NCBI RefSeq assembly: GCF_024733555.1
Contig: NZ_JANIOF010000001.1
Span: forward strand, 124,001 to 188,000
From: Paenibacillus sp. SC116
Lineage (GTDB): Bacteria; Bacillota; Bacilli; Paenibacillales; Paenibacillaceae
Direction: 5' to 3'
Length of the DNA stretch: 64,000 nucleotides
In this document: piece after piece, positions 8,686 to 18,459 of the stretch
How positions within the stretch are numbered: position 1 is the stretch's first letter
Layout of the letters: each line of letters begins with the position of its first letter
Translations under genes and position numbers: made by a program
Notes under the pieces: generated by a model
Told to the model about the DNA's origin: nothing
What the model saw: only the letters and a program-made list of their open reading frames with translations
Database searches by the model: none

Positions 8686-10230
8686 ATGTGTAAAAAGTTT
8701 ATTGTGACGGCGACTCCCCCTACAACGAATGGGGATTTGCATTTGGGGCATGTATCAGGGCCTTATTTAGGTGCAGATATTTTTACGCGGGCTCAACGAT
8801 TAATGAATCATGAAGTACTCTATATTAGCAGCACAGATGACAATCAAAGTTATTTGCTTACAAAAGCGATACAAGAGAAACGCTCTCCAAAAGATGTAGT
8901 TGAAGACTATTCTGCAAAAATAAAAAAGTCGCTTCAGCTTGCTCAAGTTCGTCTGGACGAGTTTACTAGCCCGGATCATCCTATACATGTTCAAGAAGTT
9001 CAAAAATATTTTATGGACTTATACAATCAGGGTTATTTAGTTGAAAAAGAAATGGACTTCTTATATTGCGAGCATTGTCAGCAGCATCTGTATGAGGCTT
9101 TTGTAAAAGGGATATGTCCTACCTGTACGGCTCCATGTGGAGGAAACTTCTGTGAGGAATGCGGAAATCCTAACGATCCGCTTCACATGCTAGAGCCTGT
9201 ATGTTTAAGATGTGAGTCAGCTCCGTCTATTCGCAGCAATCGGGTCATTGTGTTCCCTCTGGAAAAGCTTCGTTCTCAATTGGAGGTTTATTACAACCAA
9301 AACAGTTATAAGTGGAAATCGAGACTCAGAGAGTGGTATAGACAGTTTCTTTCCCGTCCATTGCCAGAGGTTCCTGTATCCAATGTGTGTGAATGGGGCG
9401 TGCCGGTGCCTTTGGAAGCTTTGAGTAATCAGGTCATCAATGTATGGTTCGAAATGCTTCCGGGTCACCTTGCGACGATAAAGAGAAGATATGAGCATCA
9501 TTCAAGCGAGAATGGGCTGCAATGGGATGGTAATGAGGATGTAAGCATTGTGCAATTTTTCGGGTTTGATAATAGTTTCTATTATACCGTTCTTCATACT
9601 GCAATGATTATGGGACTTGCCGAGCAGCAGCCAGCCGATTCCTTTATCATTAATGAATTTTATTTGCTAGAAAATAAAAAGTTCTCTACCAGCCGTAAAC
9701 ATGCGGTATGGGCGAGTGAGTTTATTACGCCAGAGAACTCGGATTTGGTTAGGCTTTACTTATCGATGACTGGACCAGAACATAGACAAACGAACTTCGC
9801 TATAGATCAGTTTCATCGTACAAGCCAATCTGTATTCAACGAGCTATTCCTTCCGTTTTTGTCCCAGAACAGTGAAAAAGGACAAGTGGGTGCAATCTCG
9901 AATGAGAACGTTATCCAAACATTCAAGGGATTGTTTGAACAATTGTATAGTGATCCGTTCTTCTCGCCGAGTGGAGCCGTTCATGCGTTAAAGAGCTATG
10001 CTGCTCAAGTACGTACTTATGATGATGTGAGCAAAGGACAAGCGCTGCTAGGGTTATGTTTGTTCGCGTACCCGATCATGCCGACGATTTCTGCGCAGCT
10101 TTGGATGGCGCTTACAGGGAAATTAGAACATGAAATGAGCTGGAATGATCTCAACCTAGACGATCTGAATCTCCAAAAAGCTCTTGATGTAGTGGAAAGT
10201 CGATTGCTTGTGCAGTCAAGTGTTGGTTAA
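8686..10230 (+). CDS. Methionyl-tRNA synthetase-like ligase, predicted hydrazine synthetase subunit
   Basis: A class I aminoacyl-tRNA synthetase homologue of 514 residues. It has a HIGH-type HLGH (residues 21-24), a Zn-knuckle region with four CxxC-type pairs (about 128-180) and KFSTSR (near 332) in place of KMSKS. It is much shorter than housekeeping MetRS (about 650 in Bacillota): the helical C-terminal region is reduced and the C-terminal dimerisation domain is absent. Such tRNA-independent paralogues next to a lysine N-hydroxylase and cupin activate an amino acid (glycine in known cases) and esterify N6-hydroxylysine before N-N bond formation. AGGAGG precedes ATG 8686. A second function in resistance to a MetRS inhibitor is possible but less likely given the cassette. 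Confidence 0.85.
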   Translation: MCKKFIVTATPPTTNGDLHLGHVSGPYLGADIFTRAQRLMNHEVLYISSTDDNQSYLLTKAIQEKRSPKDVVEDYSAKIKKSLQLAQVRLDEFTSPDHPIHVQEVQKYFMDLYNQGYLVEKEMDFLYCEHCQQHLYEAFVKGICPTCTAPCGGNFCEECGNPNDPLHMLEPVCLRCESAPSIRSNRVIVFPLEKLRSQLEVYYNQNSYKWKSRLREWYRQFLSRPLPEVPVSNVCEWGVPVPLEALSNQVINVWFEMLPGHLATIKRRYEHHSSENGLQWDGNEDVSIVQFFGFDNSFYYTVLHTAMIMGLAEQQPADSFIINEFYLLENKKFSTSRKHAVWASEFITPENSDLVRLYLSMTGPEHRQTNFAIDQFHRTSQSVFNELFLPFLSQNSEKGQVGAISNENVIQTFKGLFEQLYSDPFFSPSGAVHALKSYAAQVRTYDDVSKGQALLGLCLFAYPIMPTISAQLWMALTGKLEHEMSWNDLNLDDLNLQKALDVVESRLLVQSSVG

Positions 10231-10268
10231 CGAATGCGATCCCATTCAATAGCGAGGTGATAGGACGA

Positions 10269-13200
10269 GTGTCTTATAATCAACAATTGGAATCTGCAGT
10301 TCAGGTTCAGTCTCATTCCATGGGCGACTCACTTATGGAACGATTCAGCAAACAAGTTCAAGCGCGGCCGTTTGAGCCCGCGCTTATTCATAATGATGAT
10401 GTTCTTAGTTATGCATCCTTGAACACGGAAGCCAACCGAGTGGCTCATCAGCTTCAGGCTGCAGGTGTTGTGAAAGGAATGCTAATACCTCTATGCATGG
10501 AGAAGAGCCTTGAATCTGTAATCGGAATGATTGCTATTTTGAAGCTTGGCTGTGCTTATGTTCCTCTAGATCCAGCGTGGCCGCTTAAAAGGATCGGAGA
10601 TGTTTTGTCGGAGTTGGACAGTCCGGTCATTCTTGTAAGGAAGCTTGGACCTAAGTACGCTAGCATTTCGATGGAGTCTGTCTCTGTACAATACTCTGTT
10701 TTGAACGAATCGCAGAATGAGCTTGTTGAAAACATCCATACAGAGGTTTCACCAGAAGATCCGATGTATGTATTGTTTACTTCTGGTTCTACGAGTACAC
10801 CTAAAGGGGTTATTGTTCCTTATCGCGGTATTCTTAATCGTCTGGATTGGATGAACGAAGAGTTCGGGGCCCATACTGCCCAAGCTGTGCTGCAGCTATC
10901 TAAACATACCTTTGATGTTTCCATTGGGCAGATCTTTTGGCCATTAACGACAGGCGGTACAACGATTGTACCGCCTGATGGAATGCTGATGAATGCAGAG
11001 CGAATCGGTCAGTTGCTTGATAAATACCAAATTAAACTGATTAGTATGGTACCGTCTCTCATGTCAGAAGTGGTTGATGATTTAAGTAGAAGCGAGCTGG
11101 TGCTTTATTCTTGGCGGGGATTAGAATACGCATGGATTGGCGGCGAAGAAATTGTTTCGTCTGTCGTTCACCATTTTCATCAACTTCTGGCTAATGTCCA
11201 AGTATCTAATCATTACGGTCCTACGGAAACAAGTATTGCATGCTTGTACTATAAAGTAGAACGACACAGCTCAGAAACGATAATTCCAGTTGGTAAACCT
11301 ATATCTAACTTACAAGTGTACATTATTAATCCTAATGGGGATGTTCTTCCGGATGGAGAAGTTGGGGAGATTGCTGTTGCTGGAGTTGGCTTAAGTCTTG
11401 GCTACTTGCGCGATCCAGAGAAGACGGACGCTGCATTTATCAAGATTCAGTTAAACGGAAGAACAGAACGAATTTACAAGACAGGCGATGTGGGTAGAGT
11501 TCAGCATGATGGAAACATCATGTATATGGGTAGGCTTGATCATCAAATAAAGATACGCGGACAGCGTGTCGAGCTATCGGAAATTGAATCCGCGCTGCGA
11601 TCTTTAGAGGGCATTCGTCAAGCGGTTGTATGTGCTTCTACAGATCGGTTGGGACAAACTAGGCTTATTGCTTACTATGTAACAGCATGTACCTATGATG
11701 CAGTAGCTTTGAAAGCAGCATTAGCGGATCTTCTCCCGGAAATTATGATACCGAGTCAGTTTATTGAACTGAGTCAGTTTCCACTAAATGCAAATGGGAA
11801 AATAGATCGCAAACGGTTGCCAGATCCGTCCGTATCGATGGCTAAAGATCAAGAGGTTCATATCCCACAAACAATAGCAGAGAAAACGATTGCGGCAATT
11901 TGGATGGATATTTTGTACATCGACACGATTTCGACGACGAGCAGTTTTTTTGATCTTGGAGGCAACTCTTTAAAGGCGATGAAACTAGCGGCGAGATTAG
12001 AAGCTCAATTTGGGGTTTCGGTGCCGATTACCTTTGCTTTTCATTATGATCGGATACAACAGCAGGCAACGTATATCGAACAAATGCCATCTCGACCTGC
12101 TGTTCCAGCAGTTGTTCCTTCCGTAGAAGTACGTAGCCATTACTCGGCTTCTTCTCATCAAAAGCGCTTGTTCATCATCCAACAGCAAGAGGAAACAGCT
12201 ACGACGTATAATGTTCCGGGCGCACTTTATTTGGAAGGGAAGTTGGATGTAGAGAAACTGCAGCGCGCGGCAGCGATTCTTGTCGCTTCTCATGCTGCTC
12301 TTCGTACCTCTTTTGCTTTAGAGGATGGAGAAGTCATTCAAATTATCCATAATCATGTTCCATTTACGATTGAATATGAAGAATGGAGTGAGCAAGGCTT
12401 AGATGAAACGATTGCATCGTTCATTCGTCCATTTCAATTAAGTGAAGCACCGCTTTTCCGGTTTAAGTTACAGCAAATAGACGTGAATAGGCATTTATTT
12501 TTGTATGATTTTCATCATAGTATCGCCGATGGGATTTCGATTGGCATCCTAATGAATGAGTGCTTTGAATTGTACAACGGCAATGTCATTTCTCCTTCAT
12601 CCGTGGAGTATTATGATTACTCCGATTGGCAGAATCGACTTATAGATTCTGAGTATATGAATCAGCAGGAAACGTATTGGCTGAATCAGTTTAGCGAGGC
12701 TGTGCCGGTGCTGCAATTACCAACTGACTTTAGCAGACCACCATTGCAAAGCTTTGATGGGGGACAGGTGACAATTACGCTGGAGCCTGATTTAGGACAG
12801 CGCTTGTTCCAATTTTGTTCTGGGCAAGGCGTAACGATGCACATGGTTCTGCTTAGTGCATTCTATATTTTGCTGTCCAAGTATGCTCGTCAGGATGATA
12901 TCGTTATTGGCACACCTGTATCCGGTAGATCCAATGCTGCATTTGACAAAGTGGTAGGCATGTTCGTAAATACATTGCCGCTGCGCAATTATCCAGAGAA
13001 GTCGAAGCCATTTACGAGCTTCCTTGAGGAGATTCGTCAAAGTGCACTTGATGCGTATGACAATCAAGACTTTTCGTTGGAAACGCTGCTGAACCAATTG
13101 CATTATACACGTGATTTGAGTCGCAATCCTTTATTTGATGCCTTGTTTGTACTTCAAAATATGGATGCTAATGAGATTATGCTTATTTCTCAAAACCGCC

Positions 13201-16200
13201 ATGTTAGAGAAGCGGAGAAGAGCGGTCTTCGTCTCCAATCTTGTGATTTTAAGCACGGGATTGCAAAGTTTGATTTGCTGCTCGAAGTAGTTGAGCATAA
13301 GAAAAGTCTTTTTCTTAACTTGGAATATGCAAGTCAATTGTTCGCGAAGCATACGGCAGAACGGATGCTCCAAGATTATTGCACAATTTTACAGTCGGTG
13401 CTTGCTAACCCTAATGCCACAATTGCAGAAATTAGTTTGCTGCAGGAGCATGATCGAGCACTAGTTGTACACACATTTAACCAGACGGATGCAGAGTATG
13501 AGCGCAATAGTACCCTTCACGAATGGTTTGAACGCCAAGTAGAGAAGACGCCCGAACATATTGCCGTAAGCTATGGAGCCGAGCAATTGACGTATAGGGA
13601 ATTAAATGAAAGAGCAAATCAGCTGGCACGTGTGCTGCGCTCAAAGGGTGTAGGGGCAGATGATCTCATCCCGATCATGGTTGAGCGTTCCGTGGAGATG
13701 ATGATCGGATTGTACGGCATTCTAAAAGCAGGTGGAGCTTATGTGCCGATTTCTCCAGACTTTCCGGATGATCGCATTCAGTACATTTGCAGCGATTGTA
13801 AGGCGAAGCTTGTACTTATCCAGGAGAAAGGGATACATAAAGTCGCTGGAAAATGGGCGTATATTGCGATTGATGATTCGCAGCTTTACGTTGGGGATGG
13901 CAGCAATTTGTCGCCTGTTAGTGATGCACGTCATTTGGCTTATGTCATTTACACGTCTGGTTCAACAGGCCGTCCTAAGGGTGTTATGATCGAGCATTAT
14001 TCCGTCATTAACAGGCTGGTATGGATGCAGAAGCAGTTCCCAATCACAGAAAACGATATTATATTGCAGAAGACACCATTTACGTTTGATGTGTCAGTCT
14101 GGGAGTTATTCTGGTGGAGTATGGTTGGCGCCAAAGTCGTTATGCTCCCGCAAGGGGACGAAAAAGAGCCAGCACGTATTGCTGCAACGATTGAACAAGA
14201 GAAGATTAACGTGATTCACTTTGTTCCTTCTATGCTTCATTTGTTCTATGAATACTTAGAAGCACATTCAAGCGAATCTAGCTTTAACTCCTTGCGGTAT
14301 GTCTTTACAAGCGGTGAAGCACTTTATAAAAATCACGTTATTCAGTTTAATAAGTTAATTCGCTCTCATGCTTCTGCGACATTAATCAATCTGTATGGTC
14401 CGACAGAGGCTACCGTTGATGTGACCTGGTATGATTGCTCGCGAAGCAATATCGGAGATTATGTTCCAATTGGTCAACCAATTGATAATACAAGAATCTA
14501 CATTGTAGATGATACTGGTAATCCGGTTCCTGTAGGTCAGCCAGGTGAGTTGTGCATTGCAGGGGATGGAGTTGCACGAGGCTACTTGAATTTAGATGCG
14601 TTGACAGCAGAAAAGTTCGTACCGGATATCGTAGACTCAAGCTCGCTCATGTATCGTACGGGAGATTTAGCGCAGTGGATGATGGACGGTAATATCCGAT
14701 ATTTAGGACGTATCGATGATCAGGTGAAGCTTCGAGGTTATCGCATCGAACTAGGTGAGATTCAATCGGTTCTATTACAGTTCGAAGCTTTGAAAGAAGC
14801 GGTTGTCGTTCTACGTGAAGATGCTGAGGACCGATATCTTTGTGCGTACTTTGTTGCTGCAGATCAAGTGACGGCTGAGCAAATAAAGTACTATCTGGCT
14901 GAACAACTGCCTACTTATATGGTGCCAAGTTACTTTATTGAACTCGATGTGATGCCGTTAACGACATCAGGAAAAATAAATCGCAGCGCGCTCCCTGCTA
15001 TAGAGCAAAGGGCCAATCTGCAGCAGTTAGAACTTCCAACCAGCGGCGATGAGAAACTGCTGGTAGCGTTATTCGAGGAAGTGTTGAATAAAGCGCCGCT
15101 AGGAATGAACAGCCATTTCTTTGAGGAGGGCGGACACTCTCTTAAAGCAGCTAAATTAAGCAATTCGATTTATAAGGTGTTTGAACAGCATGTGCCAATA
15201 AGTGTATTGTTCAAAAATCCTACTGCAGCAGCGATTCATCAATATTTGATGCTTCATAAAGAGGAACAAACGGAGAAATCGATAGCTAAACAAGATGATC
15301 GTCCCTTTGCTTCACCTAACCAGAAGCGACTATTTATTCTCGATAGATTAGAGAAGCTAGGCGTCACTTACAATATGCCAGCTTGCTTTATTCTAGAAGG
15401 TACTTTGGACATGATTAGGATGCAGCAAGCACTACAGCAATTAGTAGACAGGCATGAGTCGCTGCGCACTTCATTTCACATGATCGATGATGAAGTGGAA
15501 ATCATTGTCCATGATTCCCTAGAGTTGGACGTCTCTGTAACGGTGTTGACTGAAGCAGACGATGTGCAGGCAGCATTTGATACATTCGTTAGGCCGTTTG
15601 ACTTAGTAACCGGACCTTTATTCCGAGCTTGTCTATATAAGCAATCCGATACAAAGCATTACTTGCTGACGGATATTCATCATATCGTTTGCGATGGCAT
15701 CTCTATGAATATTTTCATACGTGATTTGTTCGAGCTTTACAAGGGAGAGGTATTGCCTTCACTGACCAAGCAATTCAAGGAATACGTGCATACAGCTTCT
15801 CATTATTTGAGCCCTACTAAGATCGAACAGGCCAACCATTATTGGACGGATACTTTCAAAGATGAGGTACCTGTGCTTCATCTTCCAATTGATAATGAGC
15901 GTCCGCCCATCCAGAGTCATCAAGGTGACTATATTTTATTTGATATCAACGCCGAGCTGGCTGTAAAGCTGAAGGAAACATCTGCTCGGTATGGATGCAC
16001 AATGAATATGATGATGTTGGCAGCCTATTTTGTTTTTCTTCATAAGTATACAGGGGAAGAAGATATTATCATTGGTTCTGCGATGAGTGAGAGGGTTAGC
16101 GACGAATATTCAGACGTCATTGGCATGTTCGTCAATACGGTTCCGATACGTGTTAGGTTATCCGGGGCGCAGCCTTTTGCCCAGCATCTGAACGTTGTTA

Positions 16201-18386
16201 GGGATGAAATGCTGCAAGCCATGGATTATCAACAATTCCCGTTAGAACGAATCATTGAACAAGTTGGCGTTCAAAGAGATGTTAGCCGAAATCCATTATT
16301 CGATACGATGTTTATTTTTAATCAAGATGATGAACGTGGTAACCTATCTGCTTTAGAGCTGGATCGTGTCACTTTCCAGCCGATGTTTACGAAGACGGCC
16401 AAGTTTGATTTGACGTTTGAAGTATATGCTTCGAGCGATAATGAGATGAGCATACGAATCGAGTACGCCTCTGTATTATTTGCTAAATCGAGAGTTGAAC
16501 AAATGGCTGATCATTTTGTATCTTTGCTGCAACGTCTATGTGATGAGGCAGAGACACCATTATCTCAAGTTGATCTCCTCCTGCAAAATGAGAAGTCAGA
16601 ACTTGTTCAACGGATAACTGCACCACTGGAGTTTTACCTCGAACATCATACAGTGCAGGATTGGTTTACCAGCCACGTTCGGAGCAGACCCGATCAGATC
16701 GCTATTCGATTTGAAGACGATACACTTACGTATAAGCAGCTAGACGAGAGATCCAATCAGCTGGCTCGGTATTTACGCGAGAGCGCTCATGTTCAAACGA
16801 ATGAGCTGGTCAGTGTCATGATGACGAAGTCATTGAATATGGTTGTGGCGTTATTAGGGATTATAAAAGCTGGTGCAGCGTATGTGCCTATTGATCCCGC
16901 GTTTCCTGAGGAAAGAAAGACGCTTATTTTCCAAACTAGTGGCAGCAAGCTCGGTCTAGTAGATGCTAATAGCCAGGACATGAGTCGCATCGAGTCAAAT
17001 GCTCGGGTTATTCCATTCGATTCAATATCGCTAGAACAATATGCCTCACATGAGTTAGATGCATGGAATGGGTCTGAGGATTTGATGTATGTCATCTATA
17101 CTTCCGGATCGACAGGCGTTCCTAAAGGAGTAATGGTCACGCATGGAAATGTGCTCAATTTCATAGTCGGTATGAATCAACGATTGCAGTCCGTTCCAGA
17201 AGATGTCTTTTTATCCGTTACAACGATATCATTTGATATTAGTGTATTGGAACTATTTTGGACGTTGTCCAATGGAATGGAGATCGTTATACATTCCGAT
17301 CAGCATTCACGGCTGAATTTTAATCGCTATATTCAAGGGCTGCGCTCCATTACGATGATGCAAAGTACGCCTTCTCGTTTAAAAGCGCTCGTAGAGGATT
17401 CTAATTCCAGTGCGTTCTTATCGAATTTGCAAGTGCTGCTGGTAGGCGGAGAAGCATTCCCGACTGATCTTGCCAATGAGCTCAAACTCAAGACGCAGGC
17501 CAGACTGTACAATATGTATGGACCAACGGAGACAACGATTTGGTCGACAATGCATGAGATTACTTCACTCACTGAGAAGGCAATCCCGATTGGCAGCCCC
17601 ATTGTAAATACTCAGGTCGTCATCGTAGATAAATATTTGCAGCCGGTCCCAGATGGAGTTGTCGGTGAAATATGTATTGGCGGCAAAGGCGTGACACGAG
17701 GTTATTTAAACAATGAGCTGCTCACGATGGAAAGATTCGTTGAGCTTAAATCGTTTGGACATAAACTGCATGTTTATCGTACAGGTGATTTAGGACGAGT
17801 CTCCTCAGATGGTGTGCTGCATTATTTAGGGAGAATGGATCATCAGGTTAAAGTAAACGGCTATCGAATTGAACTGGGTGAAATCGAAAATATATTAACG
17901 CAGCATCCAGCTGTAAAAGAAGCGGCCGTTATCGTTAGGAGTGGGAATGGTCTCACTGACGATAAGTACATTGCTGCTTATATCGTTTGGAAAATTGAAA
18001 TGAGCACTTGGGAGCTTAGAGAGTTTCTAGGTGACAAGCTTCCCGTATACATGATTCCATCCGTATTTGTTGCCTTGCAATCGATGCCTCAGACACCGAA
18101 TGGAAAGATAGACCGGAAGTTGTTGCCTGATCCAATTATAGAAACCAATGAAGAGCAGGCGATCCAGCCGCAAAACGAGATTGAAAAGTGTATTCTTGAA
18201 ATTTGGAAAAGGTTGTTTAATCGGGATGATATCGGAGTAACTCATGATTTCTTTAATCTAGGAGGCCATTCACTGATGGCGATTCGGTTAGAAGTCGAGA
18301 TGGAGAAAAATGGACTTTACTTAGACAATTTTGATATATTCCGTTATCGAACAATAAAAGATTTGGCATTGCGAGTTGAAGATTAA
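10269..18386 (+). CDS. Three-module non-ribosomal peptide synthetase, A-T-C-A-T-C-A-T, no thioesterase
   Basis: About 2705 residues. Approximate order: A1 20-530; T1 (FFDLGGNSLKA near 560); C1 625-1060 (HHSIADG near 750); A2 1080-1580; T2 (FFEEGGHSLKA near 1617); C2 1685-2120 (HHIVCDG near 1803); A3 2145-2640; T3 (FFNLGGHSLMA near 2662), then the end. There is no epimerase and no release domain. Reading the GrsA specificity positions by eye gives DVGSWGHIA for A1 (no match known to me), DVWHFSLVD for A2 (Ser type) and DILQLGMIW for A3 (Gly type). Loading starts directly at an A domain, so A1 may take an unusual starter such as a hydrazino acid. GTG 10269 is chosen because GAGGTGA lies 8 bases upstream; an in-frame GTG at 10257 overlaps that Shine-Dalgarno. 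Confidence 0.93.
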   Translation: MSYNQQLESAVQVQSHSMGDSLMERFSKQVQARPFEPALIHNDDVLSYASLNTEANRVAHQLQAAGVVKGMLIPLCMEKSLESVIGMIAILKLGCAYVPLDPAWPLKRIGDVLSELDSPVILVRKLGPKYASISMESVSVQYSVLNESQNELVENIHTEVSPEDPMYVLFTSGSTSTPKGVIVPYRGILNRLDWMNEEFGAHTAQAVLQLSKHTFDVSIGQIFWPLTTGGTTIVPPDGMLMNAERIGQLLDKYQIKLISMVPSLMSEVVDDLSRSELVLYSWRGLEYAWIGGEEIVSSVVHHFHQLLANVQVSNHYGPTETSIACLYYKVERHSSETIIPVGKPISNLQVYIINPNGDVLPDGEVGEIAVAGVGLSLGYLRDPEKTDAAFIKIQLNGRTERIYKTGDVGRVQHDGNIMYMGRLDHQIKIRGQRVELSEIESALRSLEGIRQAVVCASTDRLGQTRLIAYYVTACTYDAVALKAALADLLPEIMIPSQFIELSQFPLNANGKIDRKRLPDPSVSMAKDQEVHIPQTIAEKTIAAIWMDILYIDTISTTSSFFDLGGNSLKAMKLAARLEAQFGVSVPITFAFHYDRIQQQATYIEQMPSRPAVPAVVPSVEVRSHYSASSHQKRLFIIQQQEETATTYNVPGALYLEGKLDVEKLQRAAAILVASHAALRTSFALEDGEVIQIIHNHVPFTIEYEEWSEQGLDETIASFIRPFQLSEAPLFRFKLQQIDVNRHLFLYDFHHSIADGISIGILMNECFELYNGNVISPSSVEYYDYSDWQNRLIDSEYMNQQETYWLNQFSEAVPVLQLPTDFSRPPLQSFDGGQVTITLEPDLGQRLFQFCSGQGVTMHMVLLSAFYILLSKYARQDDIVIGTPVSGRSNAAFDKVVGMFVNTLPLRNYPEKSKPFTSFLEEIRQSALDAYDNQDFSLETLLNQLHYTRDLSRNPLFDALFVLQNMDANEIMLISQNRHVREAEKSGLRLQSCDFKHGIAKFDLLLEVVEHKKSLFLNLEYASQLFAKHTAERMLQDYCTILQSVLANPNATIAEISLLQEHDRALVVHTFNQTDAEYERNSTLHEWFERQVEKTPEHIAVSYGAEQLTYRELNERANQLARVLRSKGVGADDLIPIMVERSVEMMIGLYGILKAGGAYVPISPDFPDDRIQYICSDCKAKLVLIQEKGIHKVAGKWAYIAIDDSQLYVGDGSNLSPVSDARHLAYVIYTSGSTGRPKGVMIEHYSVINRLVWMQKQFPITENDIILQKTPFTFDVSVWELFWWSMVGAKVVMLPQGDEKEPARIAATIEQEKINVIHFVPSMLHLFYEYLEAHSSESSFNSLRYVFTSGEALYKNHVIQFNKLIRSHASATLINLYGPTEATVDVTWYDCSRSNIGDYVPIGQPIDNTRIYIVDDTGNPVPVGQPGELCIAGDGVARGYLNLDALTAEKFVPDIVDSSSLMYRTGDLAQWMMDGNIRYLGRIDDQVKLRGYRIELGEIQSVLLQFEALKEAVVVLREDAEDRYLCAYFVAADQVTAEQIKYYLAEQLPTYMVPSYFIELDVMPLTTSGKINRSALPAIEQRANLQQLELPTSGDEKLLVALFEEVLNKAPLGMNSHFFEEGGHSLKAAKLSNSIYKVFEQHVPISVLFKNPTAAAIHQYLMLHKEEQTEKSIAKQDDRPFASPNQKRLFILDRLEKLGVTYNMPACFILEGTLDMIRMQQALQQLVDRHESLRTSFHMIDDEVEIIVHDSLELDVSVTVLTEADDVQAAFDTFVRPFDLVTGPLFRACLYKQSDTKHYLLTDIHHIVCDGISMNIFIRDLFELYKGEVLPSLTKQFKEYVHTASHYLSPTKIEQANHYWTDTFKDEVPVLHLPIDNERPPIQSHQGDYILFDINAELAVKLKETSARYGCTMNMMMLAAYFVFLHKYTGEEDIIIGSAMSERVSDEYSDVIGMFVNTVPIRVRLSGAQPFAQHLNVVRDEMLQAMDYQQFPLERIIEQVGVQRDVSRNPLFDTMFIFNQDDERGNLSALELDRVTFQPMFTKTAKFDLTFEVYASSDNEMSIRIEYASVLFAKSRVEQMADHFVSLLQRLCDEAETPLSQVDLLLQNEKSELVQRITAPLEFYLEHHTVQDWFTSHVRSRPDQIAIRFEDDTLTYKQLDERSNQLARYLRESAHVQTNELVSVMMTKSLNMVVALLGIIKAGAAYVPIDPAFPEERKTLIFQTSGSKLGLVDANSQDMSRIESNARVIPFDSISLEQYASHELDAWNGSEDLMYVIYTSGSTGVPKGVMVTHGNVLNFIVGMNQRLQSVPEDVFLSVTTISFDISVLELFWTLSNGMEIVIHSDQHSRLNFNRYIQGLRSITMMQSTPSRLKALVEDSNSSAFLSNLQVLLVGGEAFPTDLANELKLKTQARLYNMYGPTETTIWSTMHEITSLTEKAIPIGSPIVNTQVVIVDKYLQPVPDGVVGEICIGGKGVTRGYLNNELLTMERFVELKSFGHKLHVYRTGDLGRVSSDGVLHYLGRMDHQVKVNGYRIELGEIENILTQHPAVKEAAVIVRSGNGLTDDKYIAAYIVWKIEMSTWELREFLGDKLPVYMIPSVFVALQSMPQTPNGKIDRKLLPDPIIETNEEQAIQPQNEIEKCILEIWKRLFNRDDIGVTHDFFNLGGHSLMAIRLEVEMEKNGLYLDNFDIFRYRTIKDLALRVED

Positions 18387-18399
18387 CATCATGGAGATG

Positions 18400-18436
18400 T
18401 GGAGCAAAGGGATCGCGTAATGATCTCTTTGTTCCA
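18400..18436 (+). promoter_or_regulatory. Long hairpin between NRPS and ABC exporter genes
   Basis: TGGAGCAAAGGGATC (18400-18414) pairs with GATCTCTTTGTTCCA (18422-18436) over 15 positions with two G-T wobbles and a 7-base loop. There is no T-run, only TTTA, so it is a poor terminator. It may be an mRNA stabiliser, a processing site or partial attenuator inside the operon. Confidence 0.5.
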
Positions 18437-18459
18437 TTTATCTGGATGGGAGGGATGAT

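Noticed and set aside
8686-10230. Housekeeping or resistance methionyl-tRNA synthetase
   Set aside because: Too short, C-terminal regions reduced, KFSTSR in place of KMSKS, and located tightly between a cupin and an NRPS.
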